A stretch of 60,000 bases of DNA, from positions 29,426,283 through 29,486,282 of the forward strand of contig OU612066.1 in NCBI GenBank assembly GCA_914767715.1. Reading direction: 5' to 3'. Positions 11,001-21,783 of this stretch are shown piece after piece (the first letter of the stretch is position 1; each line of letters opens with the position of its first letter). The DNA comes from Membranipora membranacea (taxonomy: Eukaryota > Bryozoa > Gymnolaemata > Cheilostomatida > Membraniporidae). A program made the position numbers and the translations under genes. The notes under the pieces were generated by a model that saw only the letters and a program-made list of their open reading frames with translations, was not told where the DNA came from and did no database searches.

Positions 11001-11269
11001 TACTGTGAGTATCATTTGAATTACATTATCATTTTTTTATAAGTATCAAGACAATAAACAATAACTTTAGTGAATATACTGTTGTAATTGATTTCTATGC
11101 ATATAGTAATTTGCAAAGTAATTAGGGACAGTTCGTCAGGTACTCAGACGTTAGGTCATATTCACTAAGAGTTTATAAGGCAATTTTGCAATCAACTAAA
11201 GTAAGTCGTTGTTAATTGTTACTATAACAACACTCTGAAACAGGATTCAAAATTAACTTTAGGAGGTTT

Positions 11270-11640
11270 AATCATTGTGACCCACCTTAGACGCATGTAA
11301 TTCGCGTAAGGTGCTCATATCAAAGTCGGAAATCATTGTGATCCACCATAAACGCATGTAATTCGCGTAAGGTGCTCATATCAAAGTCGGAAATCATTGT
11401 GACCCACCTTAAACGCATGTAATTCGCGTAAGGTGCTCATATCAAAGTCGGAAATCATTGTGATCCACCATAAACGCATGTAATTCGCGTAGGTGCTCAT
11501 ATCAAAGTCGGAAATCATTGTGACCCACCAAAAACGCATGTAATTCGCGTAAGGTGCTCATATCAAAGTCGGAAATCATTGTGACCCACCATAAACGCAG
11601 GTATTTCGCGTAGGTGCTCATATCAAGTCGGAAATCATTT
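11270..11640 (+). repeat. Minisatellite, six units of ~60 bp
   Basis: Six head-to-tail units start AATCATTGTGAYCCACCWTA and contain ACGCATGTAATTCGCGTAAG and TGCTCATATCAAAGTCGG. Units differ by single bases and one-base deletions (period 59-60). Each unit contains a short imperfect dyad around the CGCATG..CGCG core. There is no unique spacer, so this is not a CRISPR array. Confidence 0.92.
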
Positions 11641-12700
11641 TTAGAAGTATCATTGGGAACTATTGTCAAAGCAGAACAGTATTAATTAGTATTCATATTT
11701 GCTTGGGGGTTAAATAGATTAAGTTTCGGAATAATAGTTTAGGATTAGATTCTTGTGTTTTAAAGAAGTAGGACGCTACCGATTTAAGATAAGATACCTC
11801 TAATCTGTGAAACATTAATTCAACATTGAATATAGAAATTGAACATTAATTTTAGAGTGACCACAGACTGATACCTCTTTCCTTCACTAGAAATTGGGTT
11901 GGAGTCTTTAGCTAATTTAACTTGGCTAAGAGGCCTGTGATACTGATACACCGCCTTGATTACCTGATTGGGCTTCCAGGCACTATACAGAGATCAAGTA
12001 GGTGCTTATAAATAAAATCAGTCACCTAAGTTGAATAACAAAAAATATCAAACGTACCTGAACACATTCATAAATAGTGATTGTGTCATATTAACATCTA
12101 AGGATTATATTGACTTTGTGGTGTAAGAGCATTGTCTCGAAACTCATCAAGAGTTTTACTGTTAGAACAAGACAGGGGTCTTAGCAGGTTATCGGCAGGA
12201 ACCTTTCTTAAACAACTTGAAGGTAACTTCTAGTGAAGCTAAGAAGAGGTCAGGCTCAATAACAACCCCGTAGTAAATTGCTTTGTGGAGTAGTGGGAAC
12301 CAGCTGTTCGTCACTAGAAATTAATAAGTTAAATACCTCGTACTCACCAGAGTGCTAGCATTACCAATTGGAACCACGTTTTAATAAATTTGAGCGATCT
12401 TGTCTTTCTTCAGTGCATGAAAGAGGAGGTAACTCCAAATTAGAACTACAAATAAATTACACAACAATAAAGTGACATTTTGAAGTGTCCGGAGTGCAAG
12501 ATTTAAAACCATAACTACAAACATAGTTAGAACCAATTTATAAGTAGGACGACGGTTATATAACAACTATACATACTAATAGTACACGGCATTTACTTTA
12601 GTATAGGATAGGACAACAGTTTCCGTTCCTCACAGCATATACTCTCTTAAAGTATATGCACAGTGAGTGAGTGGCCAAATCCGTTCCTCACAGTAGTCTA
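11641..12700. other. No gene seen
   Basis: AT-rich sequence without a coding pattern. The motif CCGTTCCTCACAG occurs twice, near 12622 and 12681, around an inverted AGTATATGC/GCATATACT pair. Confidence 0.4.
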
Positions 12701-13352
12701 AGTTCCTGGTTTGATTTAGATTTCCAAATTTCAGCATCATCGGATAAAATGTACAGCGATAAATCATAAATAAAGGTTTAGCTTGTTATGACTAAGCATC
12801 ATGTTAATTGGCAGCTTATTCAAGGCTTTGATATTTGTTAAGCTGTTCTGCCGTAGTACATTATTATTAACGATGTTACGCTGAAGTGAATTTAATGTAT
12901 GATTCAAATGTCTAAATATCTGAAATGATTTTGTTGATTGTGATTCCCTGTTGTTATTTATATTCTTATGCTGTTTCTGTATCAGGAACGCTGATATACA
13001 GTGCAAATTGCACACATAGCATCCTTTGCATGGATTTGAAAGCAAATCTGGCTATGTACTCCCAAATTACTATTTGACAAACAGATTAGTCTAGGATTGC
13101 TTTCAGAACAATGTGACTAGCTCATAATCCAAAGACATGAATGATGCGTTTGAGTTTAAACTGGTGCCAATATCACATTCCTATCAACATTATCCCTTAT
13201 TATATAGGCAATAGTCTTGACAATGGTTTGAAATGAAAATGTTTTTGTAATTCAGCTTCCAAAAATTATTTTGTCTGTAGAAAAGGTAGCTTTGGGATTC
13301 CTAGCCAAATTGAAAAATCTCATATCAAGCCTCCAGCGATGGCCTGAAAGCC
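12700..13352 (+). repeat. Diverged copy of the dispersed repeat from the 30-50 kb units
   Basis: GATTTAGATTTCCAAATTTC at about 12715 and the following 110 bp (ATAAATAAAGGTTTAGCTT, ATGACTAAGCATCA, AATTGGCA) match 30403-30520, 39675-39785 and 42280-42380. The sequence from about 12935 to 13260 is copied again at 13650-14210. Confidence 0.75.
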
Positions 13353-13613
13353 TTGTATGTAGCTAATATTATGTCTGTATTCGCCAACGCCCGCCTTGCA
13401 TGGTACAATCTGCTATCGGACATTGTAAAAACAAGACTAGAGCGAATCCAGCACTCTGTTATTCGGACTACGCTGCCATTCTCATCATTACATACCTACA
13501 TTTACATGCATTACATGCAAAATAAAAATTTATATCGCATGTTGTGTTGCGATTCCTTGCCATTGAGGCAACATGGGTATACCTTTTTCGTAATTGAATG
13601 GAAGCTGCTTTGA
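13353..13613 (+). pseudogene. LINE reverse-transcriptase tail fragment
   Basis: The frame reads ARLAWYNLLSDIVKTRLERI then QHSVIRTTLP. This is the pattern (W, then a short run, K..LE.IQ...R) that follows the reverse transcriptase domain in many non-LTR retrotransposons. Only about 45 codons carry it. It is a remnant sitting between two copies of a duplicated block. Confidence 0.4.
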
Positions 13614-13649
13614 AATTACAGAATATCAAAAATATGATGAAATATTTGA

Positions 13650-14230
13650 TTTTATTGTGATTCCCTGTTGTTATTTATATTCTAATGGTGTTTCTGTATG
13701 GGAACACTGATACACAGCGCATAATTCAAACATAACAAACATTGCACGGATTTGTAGGCAAGCCTAACTAAGTCTTGATCAAATAAGGATGATTCAAATC
13801 ATATGTCTTATCACTTGCCACATCCCGAAGCATGGGCGGCGAAATTTTAGTGCCTTATCGGCGAGGCTCTCTGTTTCCAGGCAGGTCGAAGCACATCTAG
13901 GGGCCAACCAATGCACGAGTAGGTGATGGACCGCAGTGGGATTCGTACCCTAGACCTTCAACATGTGCATGCTGAAGTCCTGCGCTCTAATCAACTGAGC
14001 CACCTCATACTCTTCCCAAAAGAGATGATTCTAGGATTGCTTTCAGAACAATGTAACTAACTCATAATCCAAAAAAATGAATGATACCTTTGAGTTTAAA
14101 CTGGTGCCAATATCACATTCCAATCAAGATTATCCCTAATTACATAGGCAATAATCTTGAGGATTGATTGTAATGATGGTGTTTCTCTAATTCTGCTTCC
14201 AAAAATTAAATCGAAAAGGTAGCTTGTGGA
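13650..14230 (+). repeat. Second copy of the 12.94-13.26 kb block, split by a SINE
   Basis: GTGATTCCCTGTTGTTATTT at 13658 matches 12938, and TCTAGGATTGCTTTCAGAAC at 14030 matches 13090, with GTTTAAACTGGTGCCAATAT shared further on. The two matching halves are separated here by the SINE at 13830-14012, which the other copy lacks at that point. Confidence 0.75.
13830..14012 (-). mobile_element. tRNA-derived SINE
   Basis: Read on the minus strand: A-box-like GTGGCTCAGTTGATTAGAGC, B-box-like GGTACGAATCC, then a tail with GTGCTTCGACCTGCCT and ATGCTTCGGGATGTGG. The same head-and-tail order is present in plus orientation at 19798-20010, so they are one family. Confidence 0.75.
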
Positions 14231-14269
14231 TTCCCATATCAAGCCACAAGCATCCACAAGCATGATACA

Positions 14270-14475
14270 CAATTACATAATAGGTACAATAATATATTAT
14301 ATACATTTATATATTATATACAATTATTAAATATATACAATTTTAGATTATATACAATTTTATAATATACTATGTACCATTATATAGTATTTACAATTAT
14401 ATAAAATATTATATACAATTATATATTATATACAATTATATACAGTATACAATTATATATAAACATACCACAATT
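14270..14475. repeat. Degenerate TATATACAATTA array
   Basis: The sequence consists of irregular repeats of TATATACAATTA-type units, almost pure A/T with rare C. It is low-complexity DNA. Confidence 0.85.
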
Positions 14476-14479
14476 ATAA

Positions 14480-14790
14480 CATGCTTGTTGCGCGAGAGGC
14501 CCGACTGAGTTCAAATCACGGTGAAGACAGACTTTATTTACATATCATCTCTTTTACTACTTGGTGGTTTAACTTGTTTTGTTTTGGTACCTATTTATTG
14601 CTACTTACACCCGTTATGGATTATTTCTAACTGAGCTTTGCAAGCTTTAGCGGCCCAGCGTGGCTGAGTGGTGGGTGTGTTCGATCTCAGCCCAAGTTCA
14701 AACTCCGGTGAGGCCAGATTAAGAAAAGCAAGGAGGGAGCATTGGGATGGAGCCCTTATTTTTATATAATATACATGAATATACCACAAT
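14480..14790 (+). mobile_element. tRNA-like SINE (long variable arm type), plus a second B-box fragment
   Basis: GCGTGGCTGAGTGGTGGG at 14658 is an A box of the Ser/Leu tRNA kind, and AGTTCAAACTCC follows at 14695. A partial match (GAGTTCAAATCACGGTGAAG) occurs near 14507, and the flank ACCACAATTATAACATG repeats at 14467 and 14783. These look like two overlapping or duplicated SINE pieces. Confidence 0.5.
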
Positions 14791-15570
14791 TATAACATGT
14801 TTGTTACGTTATATTCTATGGCTGTATTCACTGAAAATAATTGTGGGGGAGTTCTGCCACATAATAGGACAACAATCATCTGGCTGTCTATCTCATAGGT
14901 GGCATGGAAAGGACAGCCATTTTAATTTGCATTTATAATGACATCGCCAATTGGCCATCCATCATAAACCCAATCGACAACCTGAGTGTATATCACCCAC
15001 ACCCCTGAAGTTTTGTGACATTTATGATCGGTATTTCTAGTAATAATGATTCATAAAGATTATTCTTTAGCAATGAGCGCTTTGTACTAGAGAGTGTAAT
15101 GAAACAGTGCACCACTAATGGTTTCTAGCTGAAAACCTCTGTGTTATGCTGTGCTCTTGTATGATATTGTAAGCACACCCCTGTATGCTGTACCTCCACA
15201 CATACTTGGTGTAAGAAGCATAAAACTTGGTAACCTTGCTGATACAGATATAGCAGTATGCTGATTACGGAATGGGTTTATGACTATGAATCTGCACACC
15301 CCTTCTCTACAATGTTCCGTACCACACCATGGATTAGTGCAGAAAACAAAGACAGCTAGGTTTGATAAATATTCAGGCAAATTGCAGGACCAGTAATTAA
15401 ATTTGAACAGGAGGCAGCTGATAATGATCATGATATTAAGAAAAATATCTCTTGATGTGTATAACTCACAGTTTTTTAGCTTTTGATAGAATAGTACAGC
15501 TTTCTTGGATCACGAATAAATTATTGTGAGCAAGTAGAAATGTAAAATCAATAATTATGTTGACAATACA
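14791..15570. other. No gene seen
   Basis: Unique-looking AT-rich sequence. The open frames here have no good splice partners. Confidence 0.4.
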
Positions 15571-15743
15571 CTTTTGTCCTCCAAATCACGTGATCATATA
15601 ATTGTGCAATGAATTTTTTATAATCATTGTGCTGGACAGGTTCTGGTATTGATCAAATAATGCCTTCATAAACCTGGCTACACAATAATCATAAAAATTC
15701 ATTGCACAATTATAAATGATTTAGTGATTTTGGAGGACAAAGC
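15571..15743. mobile_element. Hairpin MITE, ~170 bp
   Basis: The left arm TTTTGTCCTCCAAATCACG..AATTGTGCAATGAATTTTT pairs with the right arm AAAAATTCATTGCACAATT..TGGAGGACAAAG. Arms are about 60 nt with several mismatches, around a ~50-bp loop. Confidence 0.8.
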
Positions 15744-15925
15744 AGTCACTAAAGATTTTGTTCGCAATGGGCCATGTAAGGCCAATAACCCTAACACGTA
15801 CGCTGTGTTTCATAGGGTGGCAATGGTGGATTGGAATGTGCTGTGGGATGAGAGAACACAACTCCGAGTAGTGAATAGCGGGCTATCTAATTAGCACCAT
15901 CGACCCATTCTTTTTTGGGGATGGT

Positions 15926-16080
15926 GAGATGGCGCAATCGGTTAGCGCGCTTGCTATTCACTGCCAGGCGATTAGTGCCGCAGGAGTTGTGGGTTCGAGT
16001 CCCACTGGGGGAGCTTTGATTGTTGATTGTTTCAGCCCCCAGCACCCTCGGGTGTATACCTCTCCTGACGAACAAGGTTT
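15926..16080 (+). mobile_element. tRNA-derived SINE with well-kept A and B boxes
   Basis: TGGCGCAATCGGTTAGCGCG is a near-consensus A box and D arm. GGGTTCGAGTCCC is a perfect B box and T loop. The spacing between the boxes is longer than in most tRNAs, and the 5' and 3' ends do not form a clean acceptor stem. I favour a SINE, with a real tRNA gene (Ile-like head) as the alternative. Confidence 0.6.
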
Positions 16081-16317
16081 TGTTTGTAAGAGTTATATTC
16101 CCAAATTGCTATAGAATTCATTCCATTGACTGTTAGGATAAATAGAGCTGAACAAATAATATAAGGTAACAGTAGCTACTACAAACATTCAACACTCTCA
16201 TTGTTAAGGTCTTGCGACATGAGCCCACAAAATGCGTGGAATTGTCTTCCCACTCGTGGTAGGCGTGGCTTCATAGGCTAAACACACCCACCTTGTGACA
16301 ACATTGCTAAGTGAGTG

Positions 16318-16390
16318 GCCAATGAGCCATGACCAATGAGTAAGAGTAATGGCCAATTAAAACGCTCTATTGTACCAAGTGGCCAATGAC
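16318..16390. promoter_or_regulatory. Cluster of four CCAAT motifs
   Basis: GGCCAATGAG, GACCAATGAG, GGCCAATTAA and GGCCAATGAC occur within about 70 bp. Clustered CCAAT motifs are the usual binding pattern of NF-Y in animal promoters. No gene start is visible just downstream, so function is unproven. Confidence 0.35.
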
Positions 16391-17519
16391 AGAAGCGTAG
16401 GTTCACAACGTGCACGAACATGCTGGTCTTTGTGTCTAGCTACACCTTTAACATGCTCTATTGTGCAATATTATCCCTTATCCGTGAATTGTAATTGCGC
16501 TATTTAGATCGCCAAAATCAATGAATGTGAATGCTGCATACCTGACAAGTCTCCCTCTTTGGTAGGGAGCCTCCCAGTTTTTAGGGGTATTTTCTACCTC
16601 CTCCCTATCTCCCCTTTTCCTCCCTTTTTTCAGCTTCCTTCACCCAGAAGACTTTTTAAGCTTCTCGTTGCAAGAAAAACTATGTTTTCCTACCCCAACA
16701 GTACATATACCTATATATAATTGTCTATTAACATACTATCTCTCCTCTTTCGGATAAAGTGCAACAATATAATTTGTAAAATCAGGTAAAATTACGCATT
16801 TCATAATATGAACGCTCTAGTTTTGGCTTAAAATAAATGACAACAAGGGCCGAATTACACCCCCCACTGCGGGACGCGCAGAGCGGAACTTCGGGTCGGG
16901 AGTTCGTCCGCCGAGACCTCCTGATTTCTTGGTCTACCAACTTGTCATGTATGGAATGCTGTGTTTTAACTCAAGATATGTGACACCCACTCATTGCTCA
17001 CTTACACCTTAGATACCTAATCCAGTCGGCTAAACTTGATCTCCAATCTTTTACTGAAACCCTACACTTTGTTACATCATTCAATGAATGGTTTTTCGAT
17101 GGTACGTCTATATAGGCCACCCAACCCAGACAGGCTAGGTATCCTCCCATCCGAGAGGAACGATTAAAAGGCAATCATATTTATTTATTTTTATTATATT
17201 CACCAACCCATGGATCACGGCAAATAAGGTCGTGTGAAAAAAAGAAGGAATGGAATTAAAATATTATTAAGCAGTTTATCATTGAATGCGGTCTGACCAA
17301 CTTTCTGAGACAGCTGAAGTAAATCATTACATAAATGATCATCATGACATTGGACTTTGAATACATATTTTAGACACTATAAATTTATATGTACGCTCAG
17401 ATTGTCATTTAGGCCAGAAGCAGCCTAGCAATAACTGCTCTATAAAATAATGGCACGGACAATTTTTGATGGCAGGTAACTGATCGCATATTATACTTCA
17501 TTGATGTTTCTTCTGTAAA
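16391..17519. other. No gene seen; short GC-rich patch
   Basis: A GC-rich patch at about 16858-16925 stands out from the AT-rich surroundings, but has no long open frame. The rest is unremarkable. Confidence 0.4.
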
Positions 17520-18800
17520 ATTCACTGGGTGTATCCAGTTGTAGTGGTCATATTTAGAAATTAAAAGGTGTTTTGTTTTTGCATTATATGTGTGGGGACA
17601 TAACTCCTATTCTGTGTAATCTTACTTATCTAATCTTCAGGGAATTCCAGGTTGAAACTGCATTGTGGGGATTTTGTTGACTTGCCAATTTATTTACCAA
17701 GTAAACTTGCAGAAGTCTGCTCGTGTTAGATCAGGACAAATTTAAAAGTATATTCTCAGATCTTTATGAGGTTAGTATGATATTGTCTTGCGGCAGCATA
17801 TCCGCAATATTTATCAAAATTGCATATAATAAATGAAATGTTAAGAATTCAAAGAAGGTGTTTCTAGGGTGGAACAACGTGCTGAATCCAAAATTAAGGG
17901 TGTACCCAGTTGTAGCGATCATGTCAGCGGCAGCGCGGCAGCATATCCTAATTTCTTCTAAAAATTGCTTTTAATGAGTGAAATATCAAGGTATTTCAAG
18001 GGTATAGCAATGAGCTGAATATAAGGGTGTAACCTAGAACACGTTTGATCCAATTGCCTGCATTCTTGTTGCTCCCTTCCACTTGTCACGCCGCGGCGTG
18101 ACCAGTGGATCGGGGTCACTCAGAATGCAGGCAAATGGACCAAACTTGTTCTAGTGTACCCAGTTGTAGCAATCATGTCAGCGGAAGACCGTCAGCGCGG
18201 TAGCATATCGCAATTTTTCTCAAATCGCTAATAATACGTGAAATGTTACGAGTTTAAAACAAGGGTATATCTAGGGTAGAACAACGTGCTGAATCCAAAA
18301 CTGAGAGTGTACCCGGTTGTAGCAATCATGTCAGCGACAGAGCGGCAGCATACCTGCAATTTTCTTCACAATCGGTTAGGTAAGTGAAATGTTAAGTGAT
18401 TGATATGGTCAGCAGGAAACACGACTATATGTATGATTTTAACAAGATATTCTATCACATCATTTTAAAAGGTCAGCGACAGCACTACATCTCAACGAGA
18501 ACAAGACAAAAAACAGCACAGTTGTAAGACTGCTCAAAACATGATAGCGTGAGACAAATTTGATGTAGGAAAAAAGTGTGTACCCAGTTGAAGAGGTCAG
18601 CCGCAGCACTACTGCATATCCCAAATATTCACACTATCGATATGAGATTAATGGGAAATCAAGAGTTTGATGCAGTTGGCACAAGTCAAGACTATAGTCC
18701 CGGGTTCTACATAGTAATGTTTTATCATTGTATGAGGTGGTTGGTTAGAGACAGCGCTACCGCATATCTCTATGCTTCTGGCCAAATTGTAACCGATGGA
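17520..18800 (+). repeat. Degenerate satellite-like array, about six irregular units
   Basis: The phrase GTGTACCCAGTTGTAGCRAT followed by CATGTCAGCG and a GCGGCAGCATATC-like run recurs near 17527, 17888, 18155, 18307, 18576 and, weakly, 18740. Each is followed by a TTCTTC..AAATTGC and GTGAAATGTTAAG-like tail. Units are roughly 150-350 bp and strongly diverged. One unit boundary holds a MITE. Confidence 0.7.
18030..18158. mobile_element. Palindromic MITE with TA target duplication
   Basis: The element runs from ACCTAGAACACGTTTGATCC to TGGACCAAACTTGTTCTAGT, is bounded by TA on both sides, and has a perfect GTCACGCCGCGGCGTGAC centre. It sits exactly at the start of a satellite unit. TA duplication and short palindromic structure fit a Tc1/mariner-type non-autonomous element. 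Confidence 0.85.
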
Positions 18801-19186
18801 TGGATGTATATTGAAAGATGAGTGACCATTATTCTCACCTGACATAATATTTAGTCTCAACTTATTTTTGGTCATGTGGCAATGGTATGTCATAATGATT
18901 TATTTAGCGTATGAATCAAGTAACTGCAAGGCTGTGATTGGATTGTATTTGCTTTTTAACATCTTCAGTTTTAAAAAGGGACATACATAAATAATGAAGG
19001 ACTACGCTTATACAATGGGTAATTTGTTTCCCTGCTGCCATCGGATAGCACAACAAATTCAATACAATTCAGGGTATACAGGAGAAAATAAAGGGTCAGC
19101 TAAGAAGACAATTTCTCTGATCAGAGGATGGACAAAGTAAAGAAAAAGGCACATCATATAATTCTATTGAGAAAAAGTGACTACCA

Positions 19187-21783
19187 TCACGCTGGTGTGA
19201 TGACTACTGATGACCGATTCTCGCATCGTCTCCCGTAATAACCATCTTTGCAACTGAAAGAAGACAAAATGATATTTTATTGCACAAGATAATACATAAA
19301 ATTTGATCTGTCTAATTTGTGTCAAGTTAACCCAATAATGTTGTATCATGAGACACCACAATGCCTATAGTATTTGTGCTCAAGCTCTGCCCCAGTTGCT
19401 GGTAGTAGCATTCCACATTATACCACAGCCCATCCGGCCGACCAATAAATCAGTGGGTGGTCTGTGGCTGCTAATGGAATGCCACTACCAGCAGCCTGGA
19501 CAGAGTTTGAGCACATGTATATGTTATTATGATTTTTATACTCCTTTACTCTGTCCAGATTGTTCTGTATATTCAGTCGGATTCAATGTTTGAAGTGACA
19601 TGTAAACTTATGGAAATTCTTATGAGAAGTTACCCTCCTACTTTCAATTGAGTGGACAACTCCTAACCTAATTTGTTCTAATGGAACATGTATAATGGAT
19701 ACTATTATGAGCATGACATATTTCTCTATACCTTTATATGAATGTTATTATGAATTGACAGCCACAAAGATTAAAACAGTAACAATGGAGTAGTAGGTGG
19801 CCTAGTTGGTTAGAGCGCCGGTTCATTTGCATGCAAGTGTTAAGGTCGTGGGTTCGAAACCCATTGCAGTCTATTGACTACTGGGTTTATTTTGCCCCCA
19901 GGTGTGCTCCGACCTGCCTACGAAAACTGAGAAAAAATTGGTGAAAAAATGCAGCTTGCTCTCAAAGCAACTGATATCGTGCTGCCCACGATTCGGGATG
20001 TGCTGTGTGAAGGGGTGTTATGTAGCATTTTCTTATCCAATACCTGTGATATGCAAATCTGCACAGGCAAAAACTGTTTAGGCTAGTTACTGAAATCATC
20101 TTTGATGGGGAATTGCTGGTAGTGAGATTTAGTTATCACTCACAACTCCTAGTTGGGCGGTGGTTGATATTGGAATGTCGCAACTGATAAGTACAATATT
20201 GTCAGTCAGTCATGGTACCTAAATGTTGCAAAACTATGGAAATAGTTATTCGTAAATATTTGGACTGCCTGGAGAATTCGTTTGGCGAGGCAGTTTTTAG
20301 AAAGATGCCTATTTAATCTACTTTATTCTACTTATCACCGGCCAGGGGACGTCCGGCTGGGTGTAAGAGTCTGGGGAGGGGCTCAGACTAATGTATTACC
20401 ATTCGTCTGGTTTTGGTATCATTTAATTTAGAATTTGGGAGTTGTCTTTCCTGATTCAAGACAACCCCACCATTTTTTTGCTGCTGAGATAGCCTGCCGC
20501 TCATAATTATCTTTCAGGCATGGTAATACACAGATCAAATTCATATACTGTCCAGAATTCACAAAAAATGTCATATCACACCACGGATTTTATAGTTAAC
20601 CCTAAATTGTTTTGGGGAGCCGGGATTTAAAATATGATCAAATTGTGACGCTAGATTCTTGACAGGCAAGGCTATGTCAGGTTTGGTGACAAAACAGATT
20701 TTATTGAATAAATCCCATGTATCATAGAACAGCCAAAACACATGATACTGTTGATACTGCTGTGTCATTAGAGACCTTACAATTTACTATAAAGTATCTC
20801 TGAGCGATGCAATGGTTAGAAAAAATGCTTAGAAAAAGTCAAATTTCCCCAACCAATAAATAAAATGTGCTCCCATATAAGCAGCAGTGAAGTCATATGG
20901 CCAGAGTCACTTATTCATTAGGAACCAGCTCCGAGAACGGATATTTTACTTTTCAGAGATTCTAATGGTATGTACCAGTAGCTTGTGAGTGGTGCAGCTA
21001 ACATAACGTCCATGTTATTAGTCCCCATCACATGTTAGCTGCACAACTTACAAGCTACTGGTACATACCACAATAGTCTCAGAAAAGTGGGGACACCTTG
21101 GACTCACCTATCAATCAATACTGCACAGACAACTGCTATAAATTATCCTTCTTGATACTCATATCTCAAAAACATTGTTCCGAGACAGCAGAAGCACCAT
21201 GATTGTGAGAACATAAGACGTTCTGTTGTACTTACTAGCATATATAGATTCCACTGTACCCTCCATGTTCAGCCGGGGTCTGACAGTGACCCCCATTTTT
21301 ACAATAGTGAGCTGCTGCTCTAGGTGGGCATTCTACTTTAGGATGAACTGTAGCCTCTGGAACTGGTAAGTCACCTGGTACTGTGGGAGGGACAGGAACA
21401 CCACCATCTTCTTTCTGAATCTCCTTTACATCTGCAGGATACTCAGGTGACTGCTTACTGTCAACAGCTGTTAAGAACGGAATCATTTGTGTACGTTGCG
21501 AGGTATGATTGCTTACAAATGAGGGCCTATGCAGGTTTAAACCGCACAAGGTCTTGAAATGCTACCCCCACATCAGGCTGTTGTCCTGTTTTGTGCTGTC
21601 TAAGTCATCGAGTCAAGAACTTTGTTGCGGTGACATTTGTTTAAACTGAGAGATTTTTTCAACAATGCGCGCAGTTTAAAGTTCGATAGTTTAATACAAA
21701 AACTCACCTTTGCCATCGCAGAGTGATGGATTAAAACTAAGGAAGCATGTGAGAGCGATTAAGATGAATTGCTGCTTTGCCAT
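19187..21783 (-). CDS. Secreted single-EGF-domain peptide, complete 3-exon gene
   Basis: Exons are 21783-21708, 21467-21236 and 19253-19187, giving 124 residues and a TGA stop. The donors AAAG|GTGAG and GCTA|GTAAGT and the acceptors TTCTTAACAG and CTTTCAG join in phase throughout. Residues 1-23 (MAKQQFILIALTCFLSFNPS..) form a signal peptide. A Pro-rich, acidic linker follows (residues 26-70, with PVPPTVPGDLPVPE). One EGF domain spans C72 to C113 with the exact spacing C-x8-C-x5-C-x14-C-x1-C-x8-C, including KNGGHC and YYGRRCE. The protein ends 11 residues later with no membrane span or GPI-type tail, so it should be a free extracellular ligand or matrix peptide. The third exon completes the last two cysteines, which supports the model. 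Intron 2 holds a SINE and two hairpin MITEs. Confidence 0.85.
19375..19515. mobile_element. Hairpin MITE in intron 2 of the EGF gene
   Basis: TGTGCTCAAGCTCTGCCCC.. and GTTGCTGGTAGTAGCATTCC pair with GGAATGCCACTACCAGCAGC and GGACAGAGTTTGAGCACA. Arms are about 45 nt with a loop of about 50 bp. Confidence 0.8.
19798..20010 (+). mobile_element. tRNA-derived SINE in intron 2 of the EGF gene
   Basis: The A box (TGGCCTAGTTGGTTAGAGCG) and B box (GGTTCGAAACC) are near consensus. The body contains CCCCCAGGTGTGCTCCGACC and ends with ACGATTCGGGATGTGC. It belongs to the same family as the minus-strand copy at 13830-14012. Confidence 0.8.
20946..21090. mobile_element. Hairpin MITE near exon 2 of the EGF gene
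   Basis: GGTATGTACCAGTAGCTTGT and GTGCAGCTAACAT on the left pair with ATGTTAGCTGCAC and ACAAGCTACTGGTACATACC on the right; the outer tips (ACTTTTCAGAGA / TCTCAGAAAAGT) also pair. The loop is about 25 bp. Confidence 0.85.

Noticed and set aside
11270-11640. CRISPR-like array
   Set aside because: The units are continuous and carry no unique spacers, and the context is eukaryotic.
15926-16000. Functional tRNA gene
   Set aside because: The A and B boxes are good, but the spacing is too long and no 7-bp acceptor stem closes. SINE is the simpler reading.
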